From JAJDIA01 sp031555735 (GTDB lineage Bacteria; Bacteroidota; Bacteroidia; Bacteroidales; Tannerellaceae): a stretch of DNA of 34,858 bases. The notes under the pieces were generated by a model. That model saw only the letters and a program-made list of their open reading frames with translations. It was not told where the DNA came from and did no database searches. Position 1 is the stretch's first letter; the number at the start of each line of letters is the position of its first letter. Where the stretch lies: NCBI GenBank assembly GCA_031555735.1, contig JAVBUE010000036.1, positions 1 to 34,858 of the forward strand, in the 5' to 3' direction. Of the stretch, positions 1 through 9,934 are shown piece after piece. Both the position numbers and the translations under genes were made by a program.

Positions 1-217
1 CGACACCGTGATATCAACTCCGGCTGATGTCACATAAAATCCCGTATTCATGCGGGCGTGACATGGTGACAACACAAACCGGAAGACCCACTGAGAGGAG
101 ATGCGTAGTTGCCGATACGCATACACCAAAATCACAGGACATCCGAATCCAATCGGCGGAAGCGAGGCTGCAAATTACCTTCTGTCAGATCATGCGTAAG
201 AAAATTAGAAAATAAAT

Positions 218-1564
218 TCAAAACAGCTTCTTAATTACCTGCAACTTTTCGGCATCCCAGTAGATGGGAGAACCGGAGAGGTAGCTTTCGTAGCAGAGCA
301 GTGCCGGAGCGGCGGATTGTACGCCGAAGACCACATCGGAGGTGAGCGGCGTATGGTTGCGGATGCCGGTAAAGAAGTTGAAGAAATGGTCGTAATGCCC
401 GCCTTTATAACCGGCATTCGCTTTGAAAACTACTTCGGTGGGGGAGATCACTTCAAAGGCATCAATGCCCTCACCCAATATCGCCAACTGCGAGAGGCGG
501 GCGGTGTCGATGGGTTTGCGGCTTTGCAGGGTGACTTTATCCCATTGTACCCGGAGCTTTCCTTCCGAGCCAACGATGAGGAAGTTCATGCTACCCCATG
601 CTCCCGACACACCATCCACATAGTTGGCGCCCAACTGTACGGTGAAAGCACCTACGTTGTTCCGGTCGGGATAATTGAAATAACCCAGCATGATATCCGG
701 GGTATCGCGGAAAGGATCGAGCTTATTATAAATACCTCCCGTGGTATATACCTTTTCCGGCCCGAGGGCGCCGGTAATGTAGTGCAGGCTGGCAAGTACG
801 TGTACGAAGAGGTCGCCCGCGATACCCGTACTATAATCTTTCCAATTGCGCCAGTAGAAGAAACGCTGGGCGTCGAAAGCATGTTTGGGCGCTTTGCCGA
901 TGAACTGCTTCCACCAGATGGTCTTCTCGGAAGCCGTTTCGGGGATCTTATACGATTCGGGGGATTGCGGAGCGCGGGAAAACTGCCCGTCGATGAAATT
1001 CACTTTGCCGATCAAACCTTCCAATACCAACTGGCGCGCTTTCCGGTTACCGATCGATGCCATCCCTTGGCTGCCTGCCTGGAAATACGCGCCGCTCACC
1101 CGTTGGGCGTTGACCAGGGCTTTGGCTTCGCCGAGCTTATGGATCACCGGTTTCTCGCAATAGACATGCTTACCGGCTTTCATGGCTTCGGTAGCGATCG
1201 TGAGGTGCCAATGGTCGGGCGTGGCGACGATCACGGCATCCACGTCTTCCCGCCGGAGCAGTTCCTGATAGTCTTTGGTGGTGAAAAGGGTATGGCCCCA
1301 CCGTTCGCAGGCTTTTGTGAGGCGGTCGTCAAAGAGGTCGCACACCGCCGTCAGCTTCACACCCTCCACTTGAAGGGCAGTAATCGTATCTCCCGTTCCC
1401 TGTGTACCGCAGCCGATCAGGCCGAGGCGGATCGGTTGCTCACTTACTGCCGGTTCACTGTCCGGCCCGTTTGCACGTTCTTTCCCCAGCAAAAGCTGGG
1501 GAGCAGCTGGCAACAGCAGGCTTCCCGCCATCATTTGCCTGATAAAATTCCTTCGCATGGTCAT
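218..1564 (-). CDS. Gfo/Idh/MocA-family oxidoreductase with Tat-type signal
   Basis: A predicted NAD(P)-dependent sugar or polyol oxidoreductase of 448 residues. The N-terminus begins MTMRRNFIRQMM, a twin-arginine pattern followed by a hydrophobic stretch, so the protein is probably exported folded to the periplasm. A Rossmann segment follows (IRLGLIGCGTQGTG, about residues 45-58) and then the family signature around AGKHVYCEKPV, whose EKP lysine is the usual catalytic-site residue. The C-terminal part matches the Gfo/Idh/MocA alpha/beta domain. Secreted members of this family are common in Bacteroidota and often act on glycosides, but the substrate cannot be read here. It is divergent from leuS and has no operon partner in the window. 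The start is ATG at 1564; a second in-frame ATG lies two codons on. Family call is firm, substrate unknown. Confidence 0.9.
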   Translation of the reverse strand: MTMRRNFIRQMMAGSLLLPAAPQLLLGKERANGPDSEPAVSEQPIRLGLIGCGTQGTGDTITALQVEGVKLTAVCDLFDDRLTKACERWGHTLFTTKDYQELLRREDVDAVIVATPDHWHLTIATEAMKAGKHVYCEKPVIHKLGEAKALVNAQRVSGAYFQAGSQGMASIGNRKARQLVLEGLIGKVNFIDGQFSRAPQSPESYKIPETASEKTIWWKQFIGKAPKHAFDAQRFFYWRNWKDYSTGIAGDLFVHVLASLHYITGALGPEKVYTTGGIYNKLDPFRDTPDIMLGYFNYPDRNNVGAFTVQLGANYVDGVSGAWGSMNFLIVGSEGKLRVQWDKVTLQSRKPIDTARLSQLAILGEGIDAFEVISPTEVVFKANAGYKGGHYDHFFNFFTGIRNHTPLTSDVVFGVQSAAPALLCYESYLSGSPIYWDAEKLQVIKKLF

Positions 1565-1630
1565 ATTCGTACGTATTCAGATTTAAGTAACATAGTGGCA
1601 AACATACGAATATCACACGAAATAAATCAC

Positions 1631-1638
1631 TACCTTTG
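1631..1638 (+). promoter_or_regulatory. Bacteroidota -7 box for leuS
   Basis: TACCTTTG matches the Bacteroidota sigma-ABfr -7 consensus TAnnTTTG and lies 45 bp before the leuS start. I did not find a convincing -33 element. The role is inferred from motif and position. Confidence 0.55.
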
Positions 1639-1682
1639 TGCCTTAAAATGATTAAGATACATTAAAAATAGACAGATTTGTG

Positions 1683-4520
1683 ATGGAATACAATTTCAGG
1701 GAGATTGAGAAGAAGTGGCAAGACTATTGGAATGCCCATGCGGTTTACAACGTGGAGATGAACCCGGAGAAGCCGAAATATTACGTATTGGATATGTTCC
1801 CTTATCCCTCGGGAGCCGGCCTGCACGTAGGTCATCCGCTCGGATACATCGCTTCGGACATCTTTTCCCGTTACAAACGACTGAACGGTTTCAATGTGCT
1901 GCACCCGATGGGATACGATGCCTATGGGTTGCCCGCCGAACAATACGCGATACAGACCGGACAACATCCGGCGATCACCACAGAGAACAACATCCGGCGC
2001 TACCGCCAGCAGATGGACAAGATCGGATTCTCGTACGACTGGAGCCGCGAGGTACGCACCAGTGAACCCGGTTATTACCGCTGGACACAGTGGGCATTCA
2101 TCCAGATGTTCAACAGCTACTATTGCAACGACGAACAACAGGCACGCCCGATCGAAGAGCTGGTACAGGCATTCGAACAGGTAGGCTCCACCCCGTTGAA
2201 TGTGGCCTGCGGTGAAGAAATCCTGTTTACCGCCGACGAATGGAAAGCCAAAAGCGAAAAAGAAAAACAGGAGATACTGCTCAACTACCGCCTGGCTTAC
2301 CTGGGCGATACGATGGTGAACTGGTGTCCGGCATTGGGTACGGTGCTTGCCAACGACGAAGTGGTGAACGGCGTTTCCGAACGGGGCGGTTATCCGGTGG
2401 AACAGAAAGTGATGCGCCAATGGTGCCTCCGTGTATCTGCTTACGCCCAACGCCTGTTGGACGGACTGGAGAATATCGACTGGACCGACTCGCTGAAAGA
2501 AACGCAACGCAACTGGATCGGCCGCAGCGAAGGCGCCGAGATGCAGTTTAAAGTCAAAGATTCGGACATCGAATTTACCATCTTTACCACCCGCGCCGAT
2601 ACGATCTTCGGTGTCACCTTTATGGTACTGGCGCCGGAAAGCGAACTGGTGGATCCCCTCACCACCCCGGAACAACGCCAGGCGGTGGACGATTATAAAG
2701 CAGCTACGAAGAAGAAAACCGAACGCGAACGCATCGCCGACCGCAAGGTGACCGGTGTATTCTCCGGTTCATACGCCATCAATCCGTTGACCGGCGAAGC
2801 CATCCCCGTATGGATCAGCGACTATGTGCTGGCGGGATACGGGACAGGCGCGATCATGGCCGTACCCGGACACGACAGCCGCGACTATGCTTTCGCCAAA
2901 CATTTCGACCTGCCGATCGTTCCCCTGATCGAAGGTTGCGACATCTCCGAAGACAGCTTCGATGCCAAAGAAGGGATCATGATGAACTCCCCGATGCCGG
3001 GCAAAGGCATACCGGGCGGATTGGTGCTGAACGGGCTGGAAGTACAGGAAGCAATCGCCCGTACCAAAGAATATGTAAAGGAAAAGGGATTGGGACGGGT
3101 CAAGGTGAACTACCGCCTGCGCGACGCCATCTTCAGCCGCCAGCGTTACTGGGGCGAACCGTTCCCGGTGTATTACGATGCCGACGGTATGCCACAGATG
3201 TTGCCCGTGGATAAACTTCCGTTGGAACTGCCCGAAGTAGATCGTTTCCTGCCGACAGCCACCGGCGAGCCTCCGTTGGGTAACGCTACCCGGTGGGCAT
3301 GGGATATCGTCAACGAAAAGGTGGAGGAAACATCGAAGATCGACAACCGTACCATCTTCCCCCTCGAACTCAATACGATGCCGGGCTTTGCCGGATCATC
3401 GGCGTACTATACCCGCTATGAGGATCCGCAAAACAATACCGGTTTGGTTGACAGGGAAGTGAACGGATACTGGCGGAATGTGGACCTGTATATCGGCGGG
3501 ACGGAACATGCCACCGGCCACTTAATCTACAGCCGCTTCTGGAATAAATTCCTTTTCGACAGGGGTATCATTTGTGAAGATGAACCCTTCAAGAAGCTGA
3601 TCAACCAGGGTATGATCCAGGGACGTTCCAACTTTGTATATCGCATCAATGGGACAAATACATTCGTTTCCTATCATTTGAAAGAACAATACGAAGTTAC
3701 TCCCCTGCACGTGGATGTGAACATCGTAAGCAACGATGTGCTGGATACGGAAGCGTTCCGCAACTGGAACCCGGAATACAAAACGGCGGAGTTTATCCTT
3801 GAAGAAGGTAAATATATCTGTGGTTGGGCTGTGGAAAAGATGTCGAAATCGATGTATAACGTCGTCAATCCGGACATGATCGTGGAGAAGTACGGCGCCG
3901 ATACGCTGCGTCTGTATGAAATGTTCCTCGGCCCACTGGAACAGTCCAAACCGTGGGATACGAACGGTATCGACGGTGTGTTCCGCTTCCTGAAGAAGGT
4001 ATGGGCCTTGTTCTATGGCAACGGCGATACGCTGCAGGTAACCCACAACGCCCCGACAGCCGACGAACTGAAAGCCCTGCACAAACTGATCAAGAAAGCC
4101 GGTTTTGATATCGAACATTTCTCGTTCAATACCTCCGTCAGCGCTTTCATGATCTGTGTGAACGAACTGACAGCATTGAAATGCACGAAGAAAGCCATCC
4201 TGGAACAACTGCTGATCGTACTGGCTCCCTTTGCCCCGCATATCACGGAAGAGTTGTGGCACGCGCTGGGACATACCACCACGATCTGCGATGCTCCCTG
4301 GCCTCCTTTCTACGAAGAATACCTGAAAGAAAACAGCGTTACCTACGCCATCTCATTCAACGGAAAAGCCCGTTTTAACCTGGAATTGCCTGCCGATATG
4401 CCGAAGGAAGAAGTGGAAAAGACGGCTGTCGGTCATGCTCTTTCCGCCAAGTGGATGGACGGCAAGGCACCGAAGAAGGTGATTGTCGTACCCGGCAAAA
4501 TCGTCAATATCGTTCTATAA
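1683..4520 (+). CDS. leuS: Leucyl-tRNA synthetase
   Basis: This enzyme charges tRNA-Leu with leucine in the cytoplasm. It is a class I synthetase: the HIGH motif appears as HVGH (residues 48-51) and the KMSKS motif is intact at about residue 719. The CP1 editing domain lies between them, with the threonine-rich segment TIFTTRADTIFG visible. At 945 residues it is longer than the roughly 860 of E. coli; part of the excess is a charged insertion near residues 150-205. I take ATG at 1683 as the start; a GTG directly before it is also in frame. The stop is 3 bp before yitT, so the two genes are probably co-transcribed. Very sure. Confidence 0.98.
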   Translation: MEYNFREIEKKWQDYWNAHAVYNVEMNPEKPKYYVLDMFPYPSGAGLHVGHPLGYIASDIFSRYKRLNGFNVLHPMGYDAYGLPAEQYAIQTGQHPAITTENNIRRYRQQMDKIGFSYDWSREVRTSEPGYYRWTQWAFIQMFNSYYCNDEQQARPIEELVQAFEQVGSTPLNVACGEEILFTADEWKAKSEKEKQEILLNYRLAYLGDTMVNWCPALGTVLANDEVVNGVSERGGYPVEQKVMRQWCLRVSAYAQRLLDGLENIDWTDSLKETQRNWIGRSEGAEMQFKVKDSDIEFTIFTTRADTIFGVTFMVLAPESELVDPLTTPEQRQAVDDYKAATKKKTERERIADRKVTGVFSGSYAINPLTGEAIPVWISDYVLAGYGTGAIMAVPGHDSRDYAFAKHFDLPIVPLIEGCDISEDSFDAKEGIMMNSPMPGKGIPGGLVLNGLEVQEAIARTKEYVKEKGLGRVKVNYRLRDAIFSRQRYWGEPFPVYYDADGMPQMLPVDKLPLELPEVDRFLPTATGEPPLGNATRWAWDIVNEKVEETSKIDNRTIFPLELNTMPGFAGSSAYYTRYEDPQNNTGLVDREVNGYWRNVDLYIGGTEHATGHLIYSRFWNKFLFDRGIICEDEPFKKLINQGMIQGRSNFVYRINGTNTFVSYHLKEQYEVTPLHVDVNIVSNDVLDTEAFRNWNPEYKTAEFILEEGKYICGWAVEKMSKSMYNVVNPDMIVEKYGADTLRLYEMFLGPLEQSKPWDTNGIDGVFRFLKKVWALFYGNGDTLQVTHNAPTADELKALHKLIKKAGFDIEHFSFNTSVSAFMICVNELTALKCTKKAILEQLLIVLAPFAPHITEELWHALGHTTTICDAPWPPFYEEYLKENSVTYAISFNGKARFNLELPADMPKEEVEKTAVGHALSAKWMDGKAPKKVIVVPGKIVNIVL

Positions 4521-4523
4521 ACT

Positions 4524-5399
4524 ATGTCTAAAAAGATCATCCGTCAGGCTTACGACTCGGTACAGGACTATGCGATCATCTTCGTGGGGACACTCCTGTA
4601 TGGTTTTTCCTTCAACGGGTTCATCCTATCCAATGAGATTGTGACGGGAGGGGTAAGCGGTATCAGTGCGCTTATCTTTTTCGCCACGAAGATTCCGGTG
4701 TCGCTCTCGTACCTGCTCATCAACGTGGTGCTGCTGGCCTTCGCTTTCAGGGTGTTGGGGTTGAAGTTCCTGATCAAAACGATCTTCGGGGTAGCATCCC
4801 TCTCTTTCTCCCTTTCCCTCTTCGAATGGTTGTTGGGGGGTAACCCCATTATCCACGGTGAACCGTTTATGTCTATCATCATCGGTGGGGCGTTGTGCGG
4901 GACAGGGCTGGGGTTGATCTTTTCCGTCAATGGCAGTACGGGAGGTACGGATATCCTCGCCGCCATCATCAACAAGTACAAGCATGTATCCATCGGTACG
5001 GGCTTGCTGGTGCTCGACTTTATCATTATCAGTTGTTCCTGGTTCATCTTCGCCGATGTGCAGAAGATCGTGTTTGGCTTTGTGGAAATGATCGTAAGCA
5101 ACTACATGCTCGACCGGATCATCAATGGTAACCGGCAATCGGTCCAGTTCCTGATCTTTTCACAGAAATACGATGAGATCACCGAACGGATCCTGACGGA
5201 TATGGGAAGGGGCTGTACGCTGCTGGATGGGGAAGGAGGCTATTCCAAGCGCCCGATCAAAGTAGTGGTGTTGCTGGCCAAGAAATCGGAATCACTCACG
5301 ATCTTCCGCTTAGTCAAAGGGGTAGATCCGCAGGCGTTTATCTCCCAAAGCTTAGTCAAAGGGGTATATGGGGAAGGTTTCGACCAACTGAAAGCCTGA
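4524..5399 (+). CDS. YitT family membrane protein (DUF161/DUF2179)
   Basis: A 291-residue inner-membrane protein with about five to six hydrophobic segments in the first 200 residues. It carries the glycine-rich family pattern (NGFILSNEIVTGGVSGISAL, then GLIFSVNGSTGGTDILA). The soluble C-terminal 80-90 residues fit the DUF2179 domain (a ferredoxin-like fold). No transport substrate is established for the family. It starts 3 bp after leuS and so is probably translated from the same mRNA. Its 3' end faces the phosphoethanolamine-transferase-like gene across 4 bp, with no room for a terminator between them. Confidence 0.9.
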   Translation: MSKKIIRQAYDSVQDYAIIFVGTLLYGFSFNGFILSNEIVTGGVSGISALIFFATKIPVSLSYLLINVVLLAFAFRVLGLKFLIKTIFGVASLSFSLSLFEWLLGGNPIIHGEPFMSIIIGGALCGTGLGLIFSVNGSTGGTDILAAIINKYKHVSIGTGLLVLDFIIISCSWFIFADVQKIVFGFVEMIVSNYMLDRIINGNRQSVQFLIFSQKYDEITERILTDMGRGCTLLDGEGGYSKRPIKVVVLLAKKSESLTIFRLVKGVDPQAFISQSLVKGVYGEGFDQLKA

Positions 5400-5403
5400 C
5401 GGT

Positions 5404-6915
5404 TTACCGGAACAGACTGAGCGAATAATCTTTATACACAGAACCGATACCGGCCGCATCCAGCAGGGTGTGGAACAGGTAATCGGTTCTGTATCTTTTT
5501 ATACTGTTCAGCCGCGCCTGTTCGTAATAGGCGGGATGCGCCTGCTTGTACGAGGCAGACATCCAGATGAGGCAGGCCGCCTGGTGGGTATAAGGCGATT
5601 CGGTGGCATGCAGCCAGATGCCATCCTCTCCCAGGCTTTCGCCATGATCAGACTGATAGATCAGGATGGCTTTTTGGTCGCGCAACTGATCGATCAGGTT
5701 ATACAGGAAATGGTCGGTATATAACACGGTATTGTCGTACGAATTGATCATCGCTTCCCGGGTATTGGAAGATACCACTTTACTTCTAACTACCGGCTTA
5801 TACACGGCAAAGGCATCCGTGTAGTGGGAATTATACCACCAATGGGAACCGATGGTATGCAGGATGATCAGCTTCCTGCTTTCGGGCCGTTGCCTGTGTG
5901 CCGTAAACAGGGGAAGCAAATCACCGTCCACCCATCTATCGAATACATAGGGTGATTTTCCTGCATTTACATAAGCCAGCGTATCACATTCGTTCATAAA
6001 GTAGGCATAGGTATTCGCCGCTTCCTGGTTGGCCAGCCAGGCGGTATGATAGTTGCAGGCATTAAAGAGGTTGACGACCGACTTTTCGGTATAGGCGCGG
6101 GTGTAATCCGTACTGTCGGCACGGGTCAACAGGTGGGGAATACTGCGGTTCGTATAGGTTTGTTCGGTATAAATATGGGGAAAGGAGATGACATCCTCTT
6201 TCGACAGAGAGGGAGTCGTATTCCGTTCGTACCCGTTGATGCCCAGGTGATCAGGACGCAGGGATTCGCCGATGACAAGCACCACCGTGAGGCTGTCTTC
6301 CCCACAGGTAACCCCTTCCGACAGGTCGATCCGGTTTTCCCTGAGCACCTGTTTTTCTTTCCAATATTTCTGTACCGTATAATAAACATTGAAGGGAATA
6401 CGTTCTGATATAGGACGTTTGAAAGGATCGACCTGTGTGACGCCTACCAGCAACAAAAGACTGATGCAAGTGGTGAAAAGCGGTGTTTGCAGCCGTACTT
6501 TCCGGATCCGCCGATATACGAACCCGATGGAAATCAGGAGGGAAACGAAAACAAATGCGATCAGTCCCGGTGTTATAAGATCAGCGCTTGTCCGGGCATC
6601 ATTCTGCAACGTGGCATCGAGGATCATCGGCGTGAGTGTGGTATGGGTGGTCAGCCGGAACCAGGCTAACAAGGAACTGAACAGTGTAAGCAGCAGGAAA
6701 AAGACAGCAAATATGTATTTATTGACTGCCAGCAGGGTGATCAGGAAATACAAGGCGACAACGACGACCAACCATTGGAAGAACAATACCGTCCGGTCGG
6801 CAAACGATACGGCAGGTATCGTCACAAAGTCGCTCGATGTAAAGCAAACGCCTGCAAACAACGTGACTATTAGGGTAAAAAAATAGAAAGACAAACCATT
6901 TTTTCGGATATCCAT
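5404..6915 (-). CDS. Phosphoethanolamine transferase-like sulfatase-fold protein (EptA/MCR type)
   Basis: A 503-residue inner-membrane enzyme predicted to transfer phosphoethanolamine to a surface glycolipid such as lipid A or core sugar. Residues 1 to about 160 hold five hydrophobic segments, followed by a periplasmic alkaline-phosphatase-fold domain. Visible active-site features are GES at 216-218 (metal-binding Glu 217), the segment TYTNRSIP with Thr 253 in the position of the MCR-1/EptA nucleophile, and the metal-binding segment SDHGESLGEDG near the C-terminus. The cysteines that flank the nucleophile in MCR-type enzymes are absent. It is divergent from rdgB over a shared palindromic promoter region. 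The family is firm; the acceptor (lipid A, LPS core or other glycan) is not determinable. Confidence 0.85.
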   Translation of the reverse strand: MDIRKNGLSFYFFTLIVTLFAGVCFTSSDFVTIPAVSFADRTVLFFQWLVVVVALYFLITLLAVNKYIFAVFFLLLTLFSSLLAWFRLTTHTTLTPMILDATLQNDARTSADLITPGLIAFVFVSLLISIGFVYRRIRKVRLQTPLFTTCISLLLLVGVTQVDPFKRPISERIPFNVYYTVQKYWKEKQVLRENRIDLSEGVTCGEDSLTVVLVIGESLRPDHLGINGYERNTTPSLSKEDVISFPHIYTEQTYTNRSIPHLLTRADSTDYTRAYTEKSVVNLFNACNYHTAWLANQEAANTYAYFMNECDTLAYVNAGKSPYVFDRWVDGDLLPLFTAHRQRPESRKLIILHTIGSHWWYNSHYTDAFAVYKPVVRSKVVSSNTREAMINSYDNTVLYTDHFLYNLIDQLRDQKAILIYQSDHGESLGEDGIWLHATESPYTHQAACLIWMSASYKQAHPAYYEQARLNSIKRYRTDYLFHTLLDAAGIGSVYKDYSLSLFR

Positions 6916-6929
6916 AGCAGACAGTTACG

Positions 6930-6947
6930 TATTTTTGTGCAAAAATA
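6930..6947. promoter_or_regulatory. Overlapping divergent -7 boxes in a palindrome
   Basis: TATTTTTGTGCAAAAATA contains a TAnnTTTG box on each strand: 6930-6937 for rdgB (+) and 6940-6947 for the transferase gene (-). The 8-bp arms are perfectly complementary, separated by 2 bp. Distances to the starts are 32 bp (rdgB) and 24 bp (transferase). Confidence 0.5.
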
Positions 6948-6969
6948 GAAACATTACAACAGAGTACGA

Positions 6970-7554
6970 ATGAAAACAGTAGTATTTGCTACAAACAACA
7001 GGCATAAACTGGATGAGGTACGGAAAATAACCGACGGCCTGATCCGTATCGTCAGCCTCGAAGAGATCGGTTGCCGGGATGATATCCCCGAAACAGCCGA
7101 TACGTTGGAAGGAAATGCGCTCCAGAAAGCACAGTATATAAAAGAAAAGTATGGGTACGACTGCTTTGCCGATGATACGGGACTCGAGGTGGAAGCCCTC
7201 CGTAATGCACCGGGTGTCTATTCGGCACGGTATGCCGGCCCTGCGCACGACGCCCAGGCCAATATGTTGAAACTGTTGAAGGAACTCGACGGTATAACCA
7301 ACCGGAAAGCCCGTTTCCGTACCGTCATCGCTTTCCTTTCGAACGGCGATAACCATTTGTTTGAAGGGGTGATCACCGGATCGATCATCCTCGAAAAGAA
7401 AGGGGAGGCAGGCTTCGGTTACGATCCCCTGTTCCAACCCGACGGTTACGAACAAACCTTTGCCGAGCTGGGCGAAGATATCAAGAATACGATCAGCCAC
7501 CGGGCGATAGCCGTACGCCGGTTTGCCGATTACTTATCTACTTTATCCGAATAA
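6970..7554 (+). CDS. rdgB: dITP/XTP pyrophosphatase (RdgB/HAM1 family)
   Basis: The enzyme hydrolyses non-canonical purine nucleotides (dITP, XTP, ITP) to monophosphates, keeping them out of DNA and RNA. The 194-residue length is normal. The N-terminal substrate-binding loop ATNNRHKLDEV, the metal-binding FADDTGLEVEAL (residues about 67-78), APGVYSARYAG, and GFGYDPLF near residue 155 are all present, and the C-terminal SHRAIAVR is typical. It begins 32 bp after its -7 box. Two bases separate its stop from the porZ-like start, which suggests a shared transcript although the functions look unrelated. Confidence 0.96.
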   Translation: MKTVVFATNNRHKLDEVRKITDGLIRIVSLEEIGCRDDIPETADTLEGNALQKAQYIKEKYGYDCFADDTGLEVEALRNAPGVYSARYAGPAHDAQANMLKLLKELDGITNRKARFRTVIAFLSNGDNHLFEGVITGSIILEKKGEAGFGYDPLFQPDGYEQTFAELGEDIKNTISHRAIAVRRFADYLSTLSE

Positions 7555-7556
7555 AT

Positions 7557-9902
7557 ATGAAGAAACTACTTCTCAGCATTGCCCTCCTTCCTATCGTACA
7601 TGTGACCATGCACGCACAGGAAACAGGTAGCTGGCGGTCCCATCTGGCGTATCATAACACCACAGCCGTGGCAGAAACAAACGAACTTGTATATGCACTG
7701 GCCGATAATTCGCTCTACAGTTATGATAAGGCCGACAACAGCCTGCTGTTTTATTCTACGCTGACCGGATTAAGTGATACCTATTTGAACCAGATAGGAT
7801 ACAACCAACAGATGAACTGTCTGGTCCTTACGTACGAAAATGGGAACATAGACCTGATGCAACCGGGTAAAAGCAGTGTAAAGAATCTTCCTTTTGTGAA
7901 AGACGATATCATGATACAGGATAAAACCGTCAGGAATATCTATATGTATAAGGAATTTGCTTATTTGTCCACCCCATTCGGAATTGTGGTGGTCAACATC
8001 AAAAAAGAAGAGATAGCAGACACTTATCGATTGCAAACAGGCGTATATGCCACCTGTATTAATGGGAACACGATCTATGCAGCTACAGACAATGGCATAT
8101 TGCACGCTTCACTGACTTCCAATCTGTCTGATTACCACAATTGGAATACGTACCCACTTATTTTTCCGTTGGAGGAAAACGAAAAGATCCAGAAAATCGA
8201 TTTCTTTCTGGATTCCCTTGTTTTCTTTGTAAAAGGAAATGCAAATAACGGGGTGTATTATCAAGTAACGGATGGTGCTATTCAACCCATAAAAAAGGAT
8301 ATGACGCTGACAGGATTTACCATCCAAAATGGGCAATTAATTGCCTATGGCACGTCGTATGCGCTCATCATGTCGTCCTTCACTGACCCGGTCAGGCTGA
8401 ACAATAGCCCTGTAAATGATGTATCTTCCTATAAAGAGGCGAATACGTTTTGGATTGCCGCAGGAAACGACGGATTGAAAGGAGTGAAGAAAAACGGAAA
8501 CTCCTTCGAACTCATTGTTTCCGGCCTCGAAACGGACAGCCCAATCCGTAACCTGGACGCATTCATGACTTTCCATAACCAAAAACTATTGGTAGCCGGT
8601 GGTGACCGGGAGGCAGACCGCAGTCATAAACCCTTTACATTCATGATCTATGACGACAGTAAATGGTATAATTCGGATGAAGCAGCCATTCGTACAGTCA
8701 TCAATACAACCTACAACCTCGATTACGTACAGGATGCAACCAGTGTGGCGGCTGATCCGAGGGACGACAACCATTACTACGTGTCCACCTGGGGGGAAGG
8801 GGTATTGGAATTTAAAGATAACCTGTTTGTCGCCTTATATAACCATACAAACAGTGCCTTACAGACCGCAGTGGAAAGCAATGCAAGACATTATGTCCGC
8901 GTGGAAGGGCTGTGTTTCGACCAGGACAACAACCTGTGGATGACAAACAGTGGTACAGATAAAGGACTCAAAGTATTCAAAGCCGATGGTACCTGGAAAA
9001 CAATGAACATCTCCAGCCTGAGCAACCAGTCGCTGATCGATAAAATACTGATCACGAAAGACAATCATAAATGGATCAACGTACTTCGATCGACTTCCAA
9101 AATAGTGGTGTTTGATGATAACGGAACGATCGACGACGAATCCGACGACCGCACCCGGACAATCTCAAACACAGCCTTGGTTACCAGCACCGGATCAGTC
9201 GTCAACGCTTCAACATATAACTGCATGGCGGAAGATGTAAAGAACGGTACGGTGTGGATCGGTAGCAAAATAGGCCCGCTGATCTGTACCAATCCGAAAA
9301 AGGCGCTTGACAATCCGGATAACCCGGTAGTGGTGTACCGTCCGGTACGTACCGGCGACGATGGGCTGACAGGCTATCTGCTCGACAGTGAAAATATCAA
9401 AGCCATTGCCATCGACGGGGGAAACCGCAAATGGATCGGCACGGAAACAGCCGGTGTCTTTATCTTGTCGGAAGACGGATCGGAAACCATTGAACAGTTT
9501 ACGACAGATAATTCACCCCTTCCTTCCAATACAATCAATAGTTTAGCCATCAATCCCGTTACCGGAGAAGTATGTATCGGTACAAACAAAGGGATAGTGT
9601 CCTATATGAGCGGGGTAACGGAAGGAAGCGAAGCTTATACGGATGTGTATGCCTATCCGAACCCGGTACGGCCGGAATACAACGACCAGGTAACCATTAC
9701 CGGCCTGATGACGGATTCGAACGTGAAAATAACCGACCTGAACGGTAACCTGATCTACCAGGCGCGTTCCGTAGGCGGACAACTCGTCTGGAACTGCCGC
9801 ACCGGAAAGGGCGAACGGGTAGCTACCGGCATCTATCTCGTACTCGCTTCCCAACCCGACAAAGGGGAAAGCGTGGTTACAAAGATTATGGTTATCAAGT
9901 AA
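7557..9902 (+). CDS. porZ: PorZ-like type IX secretion system protein with two propellers and C-terminal sorting domain
   Basis: A 781-residue secreted protein resembling PorZ, the type IX secretion (T9SS) attachment-complex component of Porphyromonas gingivalis, which is of similar length. Visible features are a signal peptide ending about MHAQ (residue 21), then the PorZ N-terminal propeller opening GSWRSHLAYHNTTAVAETNE. Repeated propeller blades follow (NLWMTNSGTDKGL, HKWINVLR, GTVWIGSKIG, RKWIGTETAGVFIL). The last 85 residues or so form a type A T9SS sorting domain opening YAYPNPVRPEY and ending with GIYLVLASQPDKGESVVTKIMVIK. It is probably transcribed with rdgB. No other T9SS gene lies in the window apart from possible envelope partners at 12.7-16.3 kb. 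The symbol rests on sequence resemblance only. Confidence 0.85.
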   Translation: MKKLLLSIALLPIVHVTMHAQETGSWRSHLAYHNTTAVAETNELVYALADNSLYSYDKADNSLLFYSTLTGLSDTYLNQIGYNQQMNCLVLTYENGNIDLMQPGKSSVKNLPFVKDDIMIQDKTVRNIYMYKEFAYLSTPFGIVVVNIKKEEIADTYRLQTGVYATCINGNTIYAATDNGILHASLTSNLSDYHNWNTYPLIFPLEENEKIQKIDFFLDSLVFFVKGNANNGVYYQVTDGAIQPIKKDMTLTGFTIQNGQLIAYGTSYALIMSSFTDPVRLNNSPVNDVSSYKEANTFWIAAGNDGLKGVKKNGNSFELIVSGLETDSPIRNLDAFMTFHNQKLLVAGGDREADRSHKPFTFMIYDDSKWYNSDEAAIRTVINTTYNLDYVQDATSVAADPRDDNHYYVSTWGEGVLEFKDNLFVALYNHTNSALQTAVESNARHYVRVEGLCFDQDNNLWMTNSGTDKGLKVFKADGTWKTMNISSLSNQSLIDKILITKDNHKWINVLRSTSKIVVFDDNGTIDDESDDRTRTISNTALVTSTGSVVNASTYNCMAEDVKNGTVWIGSKIGPLICTNPKKALDNPDNPVVVYRPVRTGDDGLTGYLLDSENIKAIAIDGGNRKWIGTETAGVFILSEDGSETIEQFTTDNSPLPSNTINSLAINPVTGEVCIGTNKGIVSYMSGVTEGSEAYTDVYAYPNPVRPEYNDQVTITGLMTDSNVKITDLNGNLIYQARSVGGQLVWNCRTGKGERVATGIYLVLASQPDKGESVVTKIMVIK

Positions 9903-9934
9903 CAGATACATGCTGTCTGACACTGAAACCTGAT

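Noticed and set aside
27..215. 62-residue ORF at the left edge
   Set aside because: No hydrophobic, domain or codon evidence; low-complexity charged composition and no recognisable family.
317..1651. 444-residue ORF antisense to the oxidoreductase
   Set aside because: Opposite a certain Gfo/Idh/MocA gene; it has no signal, domain or promoter of its own.
1639..1682. T-box or other riboswitch before leuS
   Set aside because: The leader after the -7 box is only about 40 nt and shows no specifier or T-box sequence.
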